49,835 bases of DNA, taken from the IMG/VR virus record IMGVR_UViG_3300049847_000068, positions 1-49,835 of that record, one strand, 5' to 3'. Below, one piece after another: positions 41,365-48,695 of the stretch. Numbering within the stretch: position 1 is the first letter of the stretch; each line of letters begins with the position of its first letter. Origin of the DNA: a virus. The translations under genes and the position numbers were made by a program. A model generated the notes under the pieces. The model searched no databases. It was not told where the DNA came from and worked only from the letters and a program-made list of their open reading frames with translations.

Positions 41365-41747
41365 TGTTGAACGACAAAGAACTCAAGTTCGAAGCCGAGC
41401 AGAAACGCGAGCAAGCCCAGCAAGCTCAGCGCGACGGCGACATCGCCCTCATCATCCAACAGCAGTTAGGTCGACAGTTCTTCTTCATGACAGGGGCTCA
41501 TACCCTGATATGCGGAAACGTCGACGGGCTCAGCTATCTTCAGTTCCGATTTCCGATGAACCCGAAGATGTATATCGCTCGAATCTTGCTCGACTCTGAT
41601 GACACCTACACGCTGACTTTTTACGGGGGTAGGCAGTTCCCGAAAGTCGTCGTCGAAGAGAGTCACGTCTATTGTGACCAGCTCCACGAACGCTTCGAAG
41701 CTATTACAGGGCTTCGCGTCCAAATGCCGAGAGTGGTTCGAAGATGA
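41364..41747 (+). CDS. hypothetical protein
   Basis: 127 residues from ATG 41364 (TGATG overlap; AGGGAG upstream). An N-terminal charged helix (KFEAEQKREQAQQAQRDGD) is followed by an alpha/beta region (LSYLQFRFPMNPKMYIARIL, TYTLTFYGGRQFPKVV, VYCDQLHERFEAITGL). Resembles uncharacterised phage proteins; function unknown. Confidence 0.7.
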   Translation: MLNDKELKFEAEQKREQAQQAQRDGDIALIIQQQLGRQFFFMTGAHTLICGNVDGLSYLQFRFPMNPKMYIARILLDSDDTYTLTFYGGRQFPKVVVEESHVYCDQLHERFEAITGLRVQMPRVVRR

Positions 41748-41971
41748 ACGCTCTCAAGTCAAGAATCTCCGCTCTGCTCAATATGACAGAGCGGAACGGA
41801 TGCACCCCTGACGAATCAGCTCAGTATATGAAGTTTAAGTTCACGATCAGAGCCGCGCCGCGCCAAAGACGCTCTTTGGATAAAGATAGCGTCGCCTTCT
41901 TCAACGGCACAATCGCAGGTCGAGCAGTATCTGTCACTAAAGCCAAGAAGCTCGAAGGGGGCTCGATATGA
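41744..41971 (+). CDS. small protein with DUF2786-like start
   Basis: 75 residues. RISALLNMTERNGCTPDESA then QYMKFK resembles the helical DUF2786 motif. Basic middle (APRQRRSLDKD). Coupled to both neighbours by 4-bp overlaps. Confidence 0.6.
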   Translation: MNALKSRISALLNMTERNGCTPDESAQYMKFKFTIRAAPRQRRSLDKDSVAFFNGTIAGRAVSVTKAKKLEGGSI

Positions 41972-42192
41972 AAGTGTATCGGTACGGGCTCGAACGACGC
42001 CCCCTACAGCTAGGGGCTCAGCCGAGAGGGTTCATCATCGACTCGACGCTTATTCGACCCTACGGTCAGCCTGACATCGAGAACCCGCTTCGTCGATTTG
42101 GATGCATCGACTACGCCGAGAAGCTGTCAGACGAAGACGTTCGAGCGTATGAGCTGAACTTCTTAGGTGAAGTCGAGAGGGCTGAGTTATGA
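41968..42192 (+). CDS. small hypothetical protein
   Basis: 74 residues, no recognised domain; aromatic and charged (RPLQLGAQPRGFIIDSTLIR). ATGA overlaps on both sides show tight coupling within the early operon. Confidence 0.62.
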   Translation: MKVYRYGLERRPLQLGAQPRGFIIDSTLIRPYGQPDIENPLRRFGCIDYAEKLSDEDVRAYELNFLGEVERAEL

Positions 42193-42659
42193 GCTTGATA
42201 CGCGATGAAGCTCAGTTCATTCGAGACGTCTGGGGAGATAGGCCGAAGCCGAAAGAGCGTCGCTATCTCTCAGCTCTCGATCTCGTCATCGCTGAAGGTC
42301 GAGCGTTCACGCCTGAGCTGTCAGCAGATCGCGGCCCTGCCAAGCGATGCTACGCGAACGCTGGCGGCTACGCGCTCTTTCTTGACCCTTCTCGCTACGT
42401 CTATGTCGAAGGCTTCGCTGTCATGCCGAAAGTCCCTCTCTGCTGTTCTCATGCATGGGTATGGGACATCGAAGAGCAGAAAGCTCTTGAGGTGACATGG
42501 AAGACCGTCGGGCTCGAATACATCGGCGTTGCGTTCTCGACTGACTGGTTCAGAGCATGGACGCAAGCCGTCGAAGTCTGGGGCGTTCTCGACAATCAAA
42601 TTATGATGACGACGCGAGTCGACGCGAGTAAGTATCTCTTTCCGTTTGGAGCCAAGTAA
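42189..42659 (+). CDS. conserved phage protein with CYANA...HAW motif
   Basis: 156 residues. KRCYANAGGYALFLDPSRYV, YVEGFAVMP, HAWVWD and ALEVTWKTVGLEYIGVAFST form a pattern I know from many phage hypotheticals (C...YVEG...HAW...D-x-TW). The Cys, His and Asp could form a papain-like triad, but this is unproven. Second codon choice and overlap support ATG 42189. Confidence 0.72.
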   Translation: MSLIRDEAQFIRDVWGDRPKPKERRYLSALDLVIAEGRAFTPELSADRGPAKRCYANAGGYALFLDPSRYVYVEGFAVMPKVPLCCSHAWVWDIEEQKALEVTWKTVGLEYIGVAFSTDWFRAWTQAVEVWGVLDNQIMMTTRVDASKYLFPFGAK

Positions 42660-42661
42660 CT

Positions 42662-43060
42662 ATGAATAGATCACAAGTAAACCCATCGTTCCCCGTAGTC
42701 CCTGAAGGGACGACTCCACCTTGTTTCAAATGCTCGACGTCGACCGCCGGGCTGACTGTCTCTCAGAGTTCATCGAACGAATTTCCGCTCGAAGTGTATT
42801 GTCGATCTTGCAATTGCTGGACACTGTTCAAGCTCGGCGAAGTCGATGTCGATGATCGAGCGTACGTCATACGCTTCGACAGATCGAAACTCCCGAAGAC
42901 GTATCTTCGACCTGACGGGTTCGAGACTGAGAACCCCGTTCGAGCTGTTCAGCATACAAAAGAAGTGGCGAAGGTCGTCGCGGCGAAGCTCGTCGAGAAG
43001 AGAATTGTAGAAGCTGAAGTCGAAGTCGAAGTCGTCATGTTCGACAAGGAGAATCTATGA
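42662..43060 (+). CDS. putative zinc-ribbon protein
   Basis: 132 residues. CFKC and, 23 residues later, CRSCNCW give a four-cysteine zinc ribbon in the N-terminal half. The C-terminal half is helical and Val/Glu-rich (VAAKLVEKRIVEAEVEVEVV). Function unknown. Overlaps the next start. Confidence 0.7.
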   Translation: MNRSQVNPSFPVVPEGTTPPCFKCSTSTAGLTVSQSSSNEFPLEVYCRSCNCWTLFKLGEVDVDDRAYVIRFDRSKLPKTYLRPDGFETENPVRAVQHTKEVAKVVAAKLVEKRIVEAEVEVEVVMFDKENL

Positions 43061-43803
43061 ACGGGGGTCAACCTCGCGGCTGTGGCGACAGTCGAGACGC
43101 TGGCGGTATTTACATCGAGTGCGGCTCTTCAGGCGGTTTCGGAACGCCGATGTATACGCTCATCAAAGACCCTGTCGAAGTGTTTGACCCAGCCGAGATC
43201 GGCCTCTCAGCTGTCGGCGTCAAGATCATCGAGGTCGACGGAGTGTATCACGTCTTCGACTGGGTCGGCGCGTCTCACTACCCGAACGCCGCTGACTTTC
43301 TTGAAGAAGCTGTTCGACTGGGGCTCTCGCGACGGATATCGAAGACAGCAGACTTCGAGAAACTCGACTCTCGAAGTCGACTCGTTCTCGTTCACCCGAA
43401 AGCCTATATCGAAGCCCCGTTTACATTCTTCGATGATGACGACGTTCCTTGCCCGACTGGACTTCATCGCATCGGTCGACCACTCGGAGAAGCTGGGGCT
43501 CTCTGGCTCGTCGGAGATGTCGGATGCACGACTGAGCGGACGAACGAGAAACCGTTCCCTGAGTGGGCTCCTTGCCCGTCCTACGAGTCGAAAGGCGTAA
43601 GGCGTCGAGATATGCCCGCTTTCGACTATCTGCTCCGAGAGCGTCGTCCTGATGACCCTATCAAGCTATGGCCCGGAATCATCATGATCGCGCCCATCGA
43701 GCGACTCGCTGTCGTCATCGACCCTAACGATCAAGAAGCAACGAACGCCGCGCTCGACGCGGCAGAGGCTTCCAAAATCCCCGTCACGCTCGACGAAGAG
43801 TAA
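43057..43803 (+). CDS. conserved phage protein with RGCGxxxxGGIYIECG motif
   Basis: 248 residues. Residues 1-40 read QPRGCGDSRDAGGIYIECGS, then GFGTPMYTLIKDPVE, an N-terminal module seen in other uncharacterised phage proteins. The rest is mixed alpha/beta with WVGASHYPNAADFLEEAVRL and several Cys. No enzyme motif is evident. Confidence 0.68.
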   Translation: MNGGQPRGCGDSRDAGGIYIECGSSGGFGTPMYTLIKDPVEVFDPAEIGLSAVGVKIIEVDGVYHVFDWVGASHYPNAADFLEEAVRLGLSRRISKTADFEKLDSRSRLVLVHPKAYIEAPFTFFDDDDVPCPTGLHRIGRPLGEAGALWLVGDVGCTTERTNEKPFPEWAPCPSYESKGVRRRDMPAFDYLLRERRPDDPIKLWPGIIMIAPIERLAVVIDPNDQEATNAALDAAEASKIPVTLDEE

Positions 43804-43812
43804 AGGAGAATA

Positions 43813-44646
43813 ATGAGAAAGACAAAGAAGAAAGAAGTAGAAGTAGAAGTTCAAGCGTCGCTGATTCCTGAATCATGGCCCACCATCTGGAGCGAGACAA
43901 TTCCGATTGAGCTAATCGAGAGCCTCTCAGCTGGGGCTGACCCTAATGCTGAGCTTGTGAATTCGATCAGGCGTTTAGGCATACTGACGCCGATCATCGT
44001 TCAGAAGAAAGACACGTCGGCAGAAGTGTATACAGTCGTCGACGGTCGACGTCGACTCAAAGCCGCGCTGATCTCGAAGTTGGCGTTCGTGCCGTGTAGG
44101 GTTCTTGACTATCGAATCGAGAACCCTGAAGCGTTCACGATTCAGAGCAACCTGACGCGGACATCGAACCCTGTCTCAGAGTTCATCGCTATTCGCGACT
44201 TGATCGCGAAAGGCTACAGCGAGAAGCAGATCGTCTCGACTCTCGGAATAAAATCGGCTATCGTCACGAAGCGGCTGTCGCTCGGTCGACTCGTCTCAGC
44301 TCTCTTCGAGCTACTCGAAGCAGGTCGAATCGCCGCGTCAGTGGGTGAAGCGGCGTCGAAACTGCCTGTTTCGCTACAAGCCGATCTGATCGAAGTGTAT
44401 CTTGAGACTGACAAGCTGACACTCGCTGACGTCGCTTGCGCGAAACGAATCAAGAACAGCGCGGCGACGAGCAAGCTGAGTAGCCTGTTCGGAGCAGAAG
44501 AGAAGAAGCGTATCGACGCGAAGACTTCGCTGTCATATCTCGACGCGCTCGACGATCTGACGTATTCGCTAGGACTTGACAAGGTAGACTCGACTTGCCT
44601 TCGTGAAAAGCTCTCGACACTTATCGCAGAAGATGTCGGAGCATAA
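43813..44646 (+). CDS. ParB/Spo0J-like DNA-binding protein
   Basis: 277 residues after AAAGGAGAATA. Residues ~25-105: DPNAELVNSIRRLGILTPII, VYTVVDGRRRLKAALIS with the canonical GRRR-x-x-A motif. Residues ~115-180 are the HTH part: NPVSEFIAIRDLIAKGYSEK QIV then KSAIVTKRLSLGRL. Phage ParB-like proteins without a ParA partner often act as transcription or replication regulators; no parA is visible here. The gene precedes a 176-bp gap with a promoter. Confidence 0.85.
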   Translation: MRKTKKKEVEVEVQASLIPESWPTIWSETIPIELIESLSAGADPNAELVNSIRRLGILTPIIVQKKDTSAEVYTVVDGRRRLKAALISKLAFVPCRVLDYRIENPEAFTIQSNLTRTSNPVSEFIAIRDLIAKGYSEKQIVSTLGIKSAIVTKRLSLGRLVSALFELLEAGRIAASVGEAASKLPVSLQADLIEVYLETDKLTLADVACAKRIKNSAATSKLSSLFGAEEKKRIDAKTSLSYLDALDDLTYSLGLDKVDSTCLREKLSTLIAEDVGA

Positions 44647-44754
44647 GTTCATAACAGCTCCGGGGAACTAAGGCTCATGGATTGAGCCATACCGGAATTC
44701 TCCCTTGGGGCTCTGACTTTTGGTTCGGCAGAAGAAGGGGCCCCAAAGCAATTT

Positions 44755-44816
44755 CAAAAGAAAATTCAAAAAAGTCTCGACTGACTATTGATTTTTCGTT
44801 AACGATAACACATAAT
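44755..44816 (+). promoter_or_regulatory. promoter cassette with TCGTTAACGA, start codon 6 bp downstream
   Basis: TTGATT at 44788-44793, CATAAT at 44811-44816, spacer 17, palindrome 44796-44805, A-rich block 44755-44775. ATG 44823 follows after AACTTC, again predicting a leaderless mRNA. The stretch 44647-44754 holds no gene; it has a short hairpin (GGCTCA/TGAGCC, about 44672-44688) and a larger imperfect one (TTGGGGCT/GGCCCCAA, 44705-44746). Confidence 0.9.
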
Positions 44817-44822
44817 AACTTC

Positions 44823-45683
44823 ATGGTAACCGAAAACGCCAACATCGTCATCGCTCAGCTTCAAGCTGACATCACTACTGGGAAGGTCTATAACGCTCGA
44901 TTCAAAGAGTACAAGGATCGTCTGAGCTGGATCATCTGGAAAGACAAGGCTCTTTGCGACTTACTCTTGAACTCAGGCGACGGGTCGGGCGGTCGAACAG
45001 ATAACAGAACCTACCCCGGAATCTCGAAGCTCTATAACGCTCTTCCTTCGAACGTTCACGAAGTCGCCTCAGCCGCGAAGGTGTACGCGAAACTCCAGAA
45101 CGAACTACCAGCAACGATTATCGAAGTCGCTACGCCCTACTTTGAGTACTGGCTTAAAGTGAGAGAGCTTCTTGTCAAAACCAAGCCTTTGATCGTCATG
45201 GGTCGACAGCCTAGCGCGAACGTCAGCGAAGCAGATCGACGAACGCTTGAGAATACTGGCACGTGCCCCGTCTGCGAACGGAATCACAAGCTCAACAGAG
45301 GGACGATGGTCGCTCACGGCTACGTCGTCGAAGGTCGCGAGTTCGTGGGTCGATGCTTCGGCGTTGGAGAGCTACCTTGGGAAGTGTCGAAAGACGGCGC
45401 GATTAAGTTCGCGAATCTTCTTGCTCGACGGCTCTCGAACAAGCAGAACCTGCTCAGAGAATATCGCTCGGCGAGCGACAGCCCTGATCCTATCTTCGAT
45501 AGCAGAACCAGAAAGTACATTCACAAGAGCGATGTCGGGTACGAAACGCTCTTGAAGCAACTGATCGCCGCTCTCGATTATGAGATCAAAGTCGATACAA
45601 GATACTTCGACAGAATCCGTCTCAAGATCGAGGGCTGGGAGCCTTCGACGCTTCCCGGCATACTCGCGGGCTTCGCTCGCTGA
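44823..45683 (+). CDS. hypothetical protein with zinc-binding CPVC motif
   Basis: 286 residues from ATG 44823; the upstream ATG 44682 lies before the promoter. Begins MVTENANIVIAQLQ. A central NTGTCPVCERNHKLNRGTMV followed by AHGY resembles the CxVCx...HGY segment of uncharacterised phage and plasmid proteins; a later C (GRCFG) may complete the site. Rest is helical. Its promoter is under the shared operator. Confidence 0.72.
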   Translation: MVTENANIVIAQLQADITTGKVYNARFKEYKDRLSWIIWKDKALCDLLLNSGDGSGGRTDNRTYPGISKLYNALPSNVHEVASAAKVYAKLQNELPATIIEVATPYFEYWLKVRELLVKTKPLIVMGRQPSANVSEADRRTLENTGTCPVCERNHKLNRGTMVAHGYVVEGREFVGRCFGVGELPWEVSKDGAIKFANLLARRLSNKQNLLREYRSASDSPDPIFDSRTRKYIHKSDVGYETLLKQLIAALDYEIKVDTRYFDRIRLKIEGWEPSTLPGILAGFAR

Positions 45684-45695
45684 TCGACATTCACG

Positions 45696-45716
45696 GGGGA
45701 GCAGACTCTGCTCCCC
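45696..45716 (+). terminator. 9-bp GC-rich hairpin, possible terminator
   Basis: GGGGAGCAG (45696-45704) pairs with CTGCTCCCC (45708-45716), loop ACT. No T-run follows. It may mark the 3' end of the 44823 transcript. Confidence 0.55.
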
Positions 45717-45744
45717 GACGACCTTCTCTCAAAAGAATCCGAAC

Positions 45745-45987
45745 ATGAATAAACTACCCATATCCAAACTCTTCACCATCCCGAAGTCGATGATCGTTCG
45801 TCGATGTCGGGAAAATATCGCTCCCGGCGACGAAGTCCTCGTCGTTCGCGGAGATCAGTATCTCAGCGTCGTAGTTCTCAACGTCAGAATCTACGCTCAT
45901 GGCTCGACTGAAGTCGACGTCTGGAACCACTCGTTTCGCGGATGGGTCAGCATCGAGACGGTCATTCCTCACGGGGTGACGCGATGA
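45745..45987 (+). CDS. small hypothetical protein
   Basis: 80 residues from ATG 45745 with CAAAAGAATCCGAAC upstream, the same ATCCGAAC start context as the clamp gene at 2106. Beta-rich (GDEVLVVRGDQYLSVVVLNV), resembling a small SH3-type or KOW-like barrel. Stop overlaps the Gam-like ATG. Confidence 0.68.
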   Translation: MNKLPISKLFTIPKSMIVRRCRENIAPGDEVLVVRGDQYLSVVVLNVRIYAHGSTEVDVWNHSFRGWVSIETVIPHGVTR

Positions 45988-46655
45988 TCGACGCGACCGC
46001 AACAGAGTATATCGAAGGCTTCGGCCTAGTTGACTCGGAGACAGGCGAGCTGATCCAAGCCCAAGGGGAAACACCCTCAACAATCGCGAAGCTCTTGTCC
46101 GACGGAATCAAAGAGTTTGAAATGGCAGAAGCTGAAGTCGAGTGGGCTCTTCGAAAGCTCGTCAAGATCGACAGCCAGCTCGTCGCGAACAAAGCTCGAC
46201 TCGACGCGGAGCTGTCAGCTATCAAAACGAACTGGGAACCTGAAGTCAACAAGCTCAAGAGAGCGAAGGAAGGCTTTCTTCGCTGGCTGAAACCGTCGCT
46301 CGATCAGTACGCTCGACGAACGCTCGCAACGATGAACGCGAACAAGAAGACCCCAACGAAGACCGTAAAGTTCCCCTTCGGCTCGCTGTCGTTCAGAGCA
46401 ACGCAAGCGAAGCCCGCGACTGTCGTCGTCAAGGCGGGCGTCAGTCAAGCCGAGCTGATAAAGTGGTTCGAAGAAAACTGGGTTCAGCGCGTCATGAAAA
46501 TCGTCGACCTGAACTTCACTGCCCAAGAGATCGACGATCTTCGAAAGTGGCTTGACGCGACGACTCACGTCACTGCGGTGACGCCCTGCCCGCTTGAGAT
46601 CGTCGACGGCGAGCCCGCTGGCGAAGAGTTCTACGTCAGAACAGGAGTCAAATAA
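45984..46655 (+). CDS. Gam-like host nuclease inhibitor
   Basis: 223 residues from ATG 45984. The helical pair LDAELSAIKTNWEPEVNKLK and GFLRWLKPSLDQYARRTLAT followed by TKTVKFPFGSLSFRATQAKP is characteristic of Mu Gam-type proteins, which bind DNA ends and block host exonucleases. The C-terminal part (FEENWVQRVMKIVDLNFTAQ) is an alpha/beta extension. It belongs with erf, ssb and the RuvC-like gene as a DNA-end handling set. Confidence 0.82.
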   Translation: MIDATATEYIEGFGLVDSETGELIQAQGETPSTIAKLLSDGIKEFEMAEAEVEWALRKLVKIDSQLVANKARLDAELSAIKTNWEPEVNKLKRAKEGFLRWLKPSLDQYARRTLATMNANKKTPTKTVKFPFGSLSFRATQAKPATVVVKAGVSQAELIKWFEENWVQRVMKIVDLNFTAQEIDDLRKWLDATTHVTAVTPCPLEIVDGEPAGEEFYVRTGVK

Positions 46656-46659
46656 ACCC

Positions 46660-46860
46660 ATGAATCAAGATCAAAAGATCGACGAGCTGTTCGCTCGAAT
46701 CAAAGCATCGAGCGAACTTCTATGTCATCGACGAAACGCTGAAGCGATGACGTGGGCTCTTCTCGCTGTCTTCGCTTTCGTTCTTGCCTACCTTCACGGT
46801 GGGTATGTCGAGTCGAATCGAGAGTGGCATAACAACAAGATCGAGAGAGGGCCGCGATGA
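46660..46860 (+). CDS. small single-pass membrane protein
   Basis: 66 residues from ATG 46660. One hydrophobic segment, about residues 31-51 (WALLAVFAFVLAYLHGGYV), with a charged N-terminal helix before it and a short polar tail. Function unknown; could be an early membrane-acting protein. Overlaps the next gene by 4 bp. Confidence 0.68.
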   Translation: MNQDQKIDELFARIKASSELLCHRRNAEAMTWALLAVFAFVLAYLHGGYVESNREWHNNKIERGPR

Positions 46861-47084
46861 CGCGCTGTCGTTTTACTGACAGCGCAGGTCACGTCATCGA
46901 AGAGCGTCAGCTTCACTCCGTTCCCCGGAATGGCGAAGGGGTCGACATCGACGACGTAATTTACTACGTCGGCTCAGTCGTTCACTTCATCGACAATCGA
47001 GCAAACGACACGTTCGTCGTTGTTTCACTATTGAGCCGCGAACAGGCGGCTCGCTTTCTAGGAGGCATCAAACCAAATGAGTAA
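46857..47084 (+). CDS. small hypothetical protein
   Basis: 75 residues. RQLHSVPRNGEGVDIDDVIY then YVGSVVHFID resembles short phage proteins with a central beta hairpin. Unknown function. Overlaps neighbours by 4 and 8 bp. Confidence 0.65.
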   Translation: MTRCRFTDSAGHVIEERQLHSVPRNGEGVDIDDVIYYVGSVVHFIDNRANDTFVVVSLLSREQAARFLGGIKPNE

Positions 47085-47484
47085 CACAGATAAGACCCCG
47101 ATTCTTATGTTTGACGAGAGTGACAATATCTTCGCGCTTGCGGCGCGAATGAATAACCAGAAGCAGATCGAAAAGCGAAACAAAGCTCTCGGCCCGCCTC
47201 TTTCACGCGAAAGCATACAACAGCGGTTCAGGAGGTTCCACGCGAGCAACCCTGAAGTCTACAACGAACTCGTCTCGCTTGCTCGACGACTGAAGTCGTC
47301 AGGGGTAACGAGATACGGCATCGTCGGGCTCTATGAGGTCATTCGGTACGACAGATTCATCAAGACAGACGGAAAGCCGTACAAGCTGAGCAACGACTTC
47401 CGCTCGCGTTATGCTCGACTGATCATGGAGAACGAGCCTGATCTCGTCGAGTTCTTCCGTACAAGGGAGCTGACGGCGTTATGA
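47077..47484 (+). CDS. conserved phage protein
   Basis: 135 residues. FHASNPEVYNELVSLARRLK, RYGIVGLYEVIRYDRFIK, YKLSNDFRSRYARLIMEN and EPDLVEFFRTRE form the well-conserved block seen in many phages (L-A-R-x-L-K ... G-I-x-x-L-x-E-x-I-R ... YKL-N-x-Y-S-x-YARL). The biochemical role is not known to me. Confidence 0.78.
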   Translation: MSNTDKTPILMFDESDNIFALAARMNNQKQIEKRNKALGPPLSRESIQQRFRRFHASNPEVYNELVSLARRLKSSGVTRYGIVGLYEVIRYDRFIKTDGKPYKLSNDFRSRYARLIMENEPDLVEFFRTRELTAL

Positions 47485-47837
47485 CGACAGCGTCGAAGAA
47501 TCCGACAGTCACGACGTCGACAGATGACACGGGGCTACGCGGCTGGCCTCAAAGTCTATGGGTCATCAAGTTCGGCTCAGGTCGTTTCGCTTGTCATAGC
47601 GTCAACACCTTTGGGATGGAGCGCGACCCTATGCCTCAAATCAGGGGCATCTCGACCCATCGAACTCAAGAGTCGGCGAAAGCGTATCTTGAGGCGTTCG
47701 TCTTGGAGTCGGAGATCAAGCCTTCTATCTGCTCTTTGCTCCTTTACCAGATCAGAGCTATCGCGAAGTCGAAAGACCTTGACGCGATACTTCTCTTCGA
47801 GAAAGACCGTTGCATCGACGCGGAGTTCATCAAGTGA
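47481..47837 (+). CDS. hypothetical protein
   Basis: 118 residues, unrecognised. N-terminal Thr/Ser-rich segment, then mixed alpha/beta (SLWVIKFGSGRFACHSV). Coupled to both neighbours (GTGA at its 3' end). Confidence 0.65.
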   Translation: MTTASKNPTVTTSTDDTGLRGWPQSLWVIKFGSGRFACHSVNTFGMERDPMPQIRGISTHRTQESAKAYLEAFVLESEIKPSICSLLLYQIRAIAKSKDLDAILLFEKDRCIDAEFIK

Positions 47838-48298
47838 TTCAGCCGACAGAGAAACAGCAGAAGATTCTCGACTTCATCATCGAGTTCAGGGAGAAACGAT
47901 CGTACTCCCCGACTCTTCGAGAGATCGGGAAAGGCTCAGGCATCTCGTCGCTTCGCGGCGTTCGCTGTAATATCGACGCGCTCGAAGCGAAAGGCTATCT
48001 GCGAACAGAGCCGCATATCAGCAGAGGCATCATTCCGACGCCGTCGGCTCTTCCTCGATTCAAAGACAGCAAGTTTCGAATCATCACGGACGGAATGAAG
48101 CATCGAGTCTTTTTCGGCGACGTCGACGTATCGAGCGCGATTCTTTCTATAACGGTCAAGATCGAGCCGCATGAGGTCGCGAAGGCAGAGCTGACACTCG
48201 TCGCTGACGCTGATCTTGTCGTCTTGCCTTTGAACGTTACAGCCTACAGTCAGATCATTCGAGGCGTCGTAAGCGTTAACGATAAGGGGGTAAACTGA
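47834..48298 (+). CDS. LexA-type winged-helix protein lacking a peptidase domain
   Basis: 154 residues from GTG 47834 overlapping the previous stop (GTGA). Residues 1-65 match the LexA DNA-binding domain closely: TEKQQKILDFIIEFREKRSY, SPTLREIGKGSGISSLRGVR, CNIDALEAKGYLR and GIIP. The remaining ~90 residues are beta-rich (HRVFFGDVDVSSAILSITVK) and carry no LexA Ala-Gly cleavage site or Ser-Lys dyad that I can see, so it is unlikely to respond to DNA damage by self-cleavage. A candidate repressor for the TCGTTAACGA promoters; note GCGTTAACGA at 48274-48283 inside its own 3' end. Confidence 0.82.
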   Translation: MIQPTEKQQKILDFIIEFREKRSYSPTLREIGKGSGISSLRGVRCNIDALEAKGYLRTEPHISRGIIPTPSALPRFKDSKFRIITDGMKHRVFFGDVDVSSAILSITVKIEPHEVAKAELTLVADADLVVLPLNVTAYSQIIRGVVSVNDKGVN

Positions 48299-48304
48299 AT
48301 CGGT

Positions 48305-48484
48305 ATGACAACAAACAAAAAGACAGGTCGACCGTACAAGCTCAGCATCGACGATCATCGCGACATGATTCGACGTTACCAGTCGGGGCAGAGGGTGAGA
48401 GACTTTCCTGATCGTTACAAGATTGGCCTGATGACAGTGTATCAGTACCTGAAGCTCGACCCTGAGAAGAGGCTAGACGTATGA
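48305..48484 (+). CDS. small HTH-like protein
   Basis: 59 residues. RPYKLSIDDHRDMIRRYQSG, then VRDFPDRYKI and MTVYQYLKLD, look like a short HTH (RPxKL ... D-x-x-x-M-x-x-x-Y-x-x-G). ATG 48305 lies 6 bp after the previous stop; its TGA overlaps the next ATG (ATGA). Easily missed because of its size. Confidence 0.65.
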   Translation: MTTNKKTGRPYKLSIDDHRDMIRRYQSGQRVRDFPDRYKIGLMTVYQYLKLDPEKRLDV

Positions 48485-48669
48485 TAAAGCCGAAGCCTGT
48501 CGACATCGAGCAAGCTCGACTTCAGCAAGCGAATCTTCAGAAGGTCATCGACGTTCATGACCACTTCATCAAGCGAATACCATCGCTCGATCTTCCTCCA
48601 GCCGTGACGCTCAGCATGATCGGAGAGGGAGAGAAGATCATCGAACAGCTGAGACGGGGGCTCGCGTGA
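48481..48669 (+). CDS. small helical hypothetical protein
   Basis: 62 residues with an amphipathic helix (EQARLQQANLQKVIDVHDHF). Unknown function. Sits between the HTH gene and the resolvase gene with overlaps at both ends. Confidence 0.6.
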   Translation: MIKPKPVDIEQARLQQANLQKVIDVHDHFIKRIPSLDLPPAVTLSMIGEGEKIIEQLRRGLA

Positions 48670-48695
48670 TCGTCTTTCCGTGGGAGGTCGGCGTC

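Noticed and set aside
43813-44646. Plasmid-type partition system suggesting a phage-plasmid
   Set aside because: A ParB-like protein is present but no ParA ATPase or clear parS array is visible.
44647-44754. tRNA-like or riboswitch-like folding in the gap after the ParB-like gene
   Set aside because: Only short imperfect hairpins; no cloverleaf, anticodon arm or known aptamer sequence.
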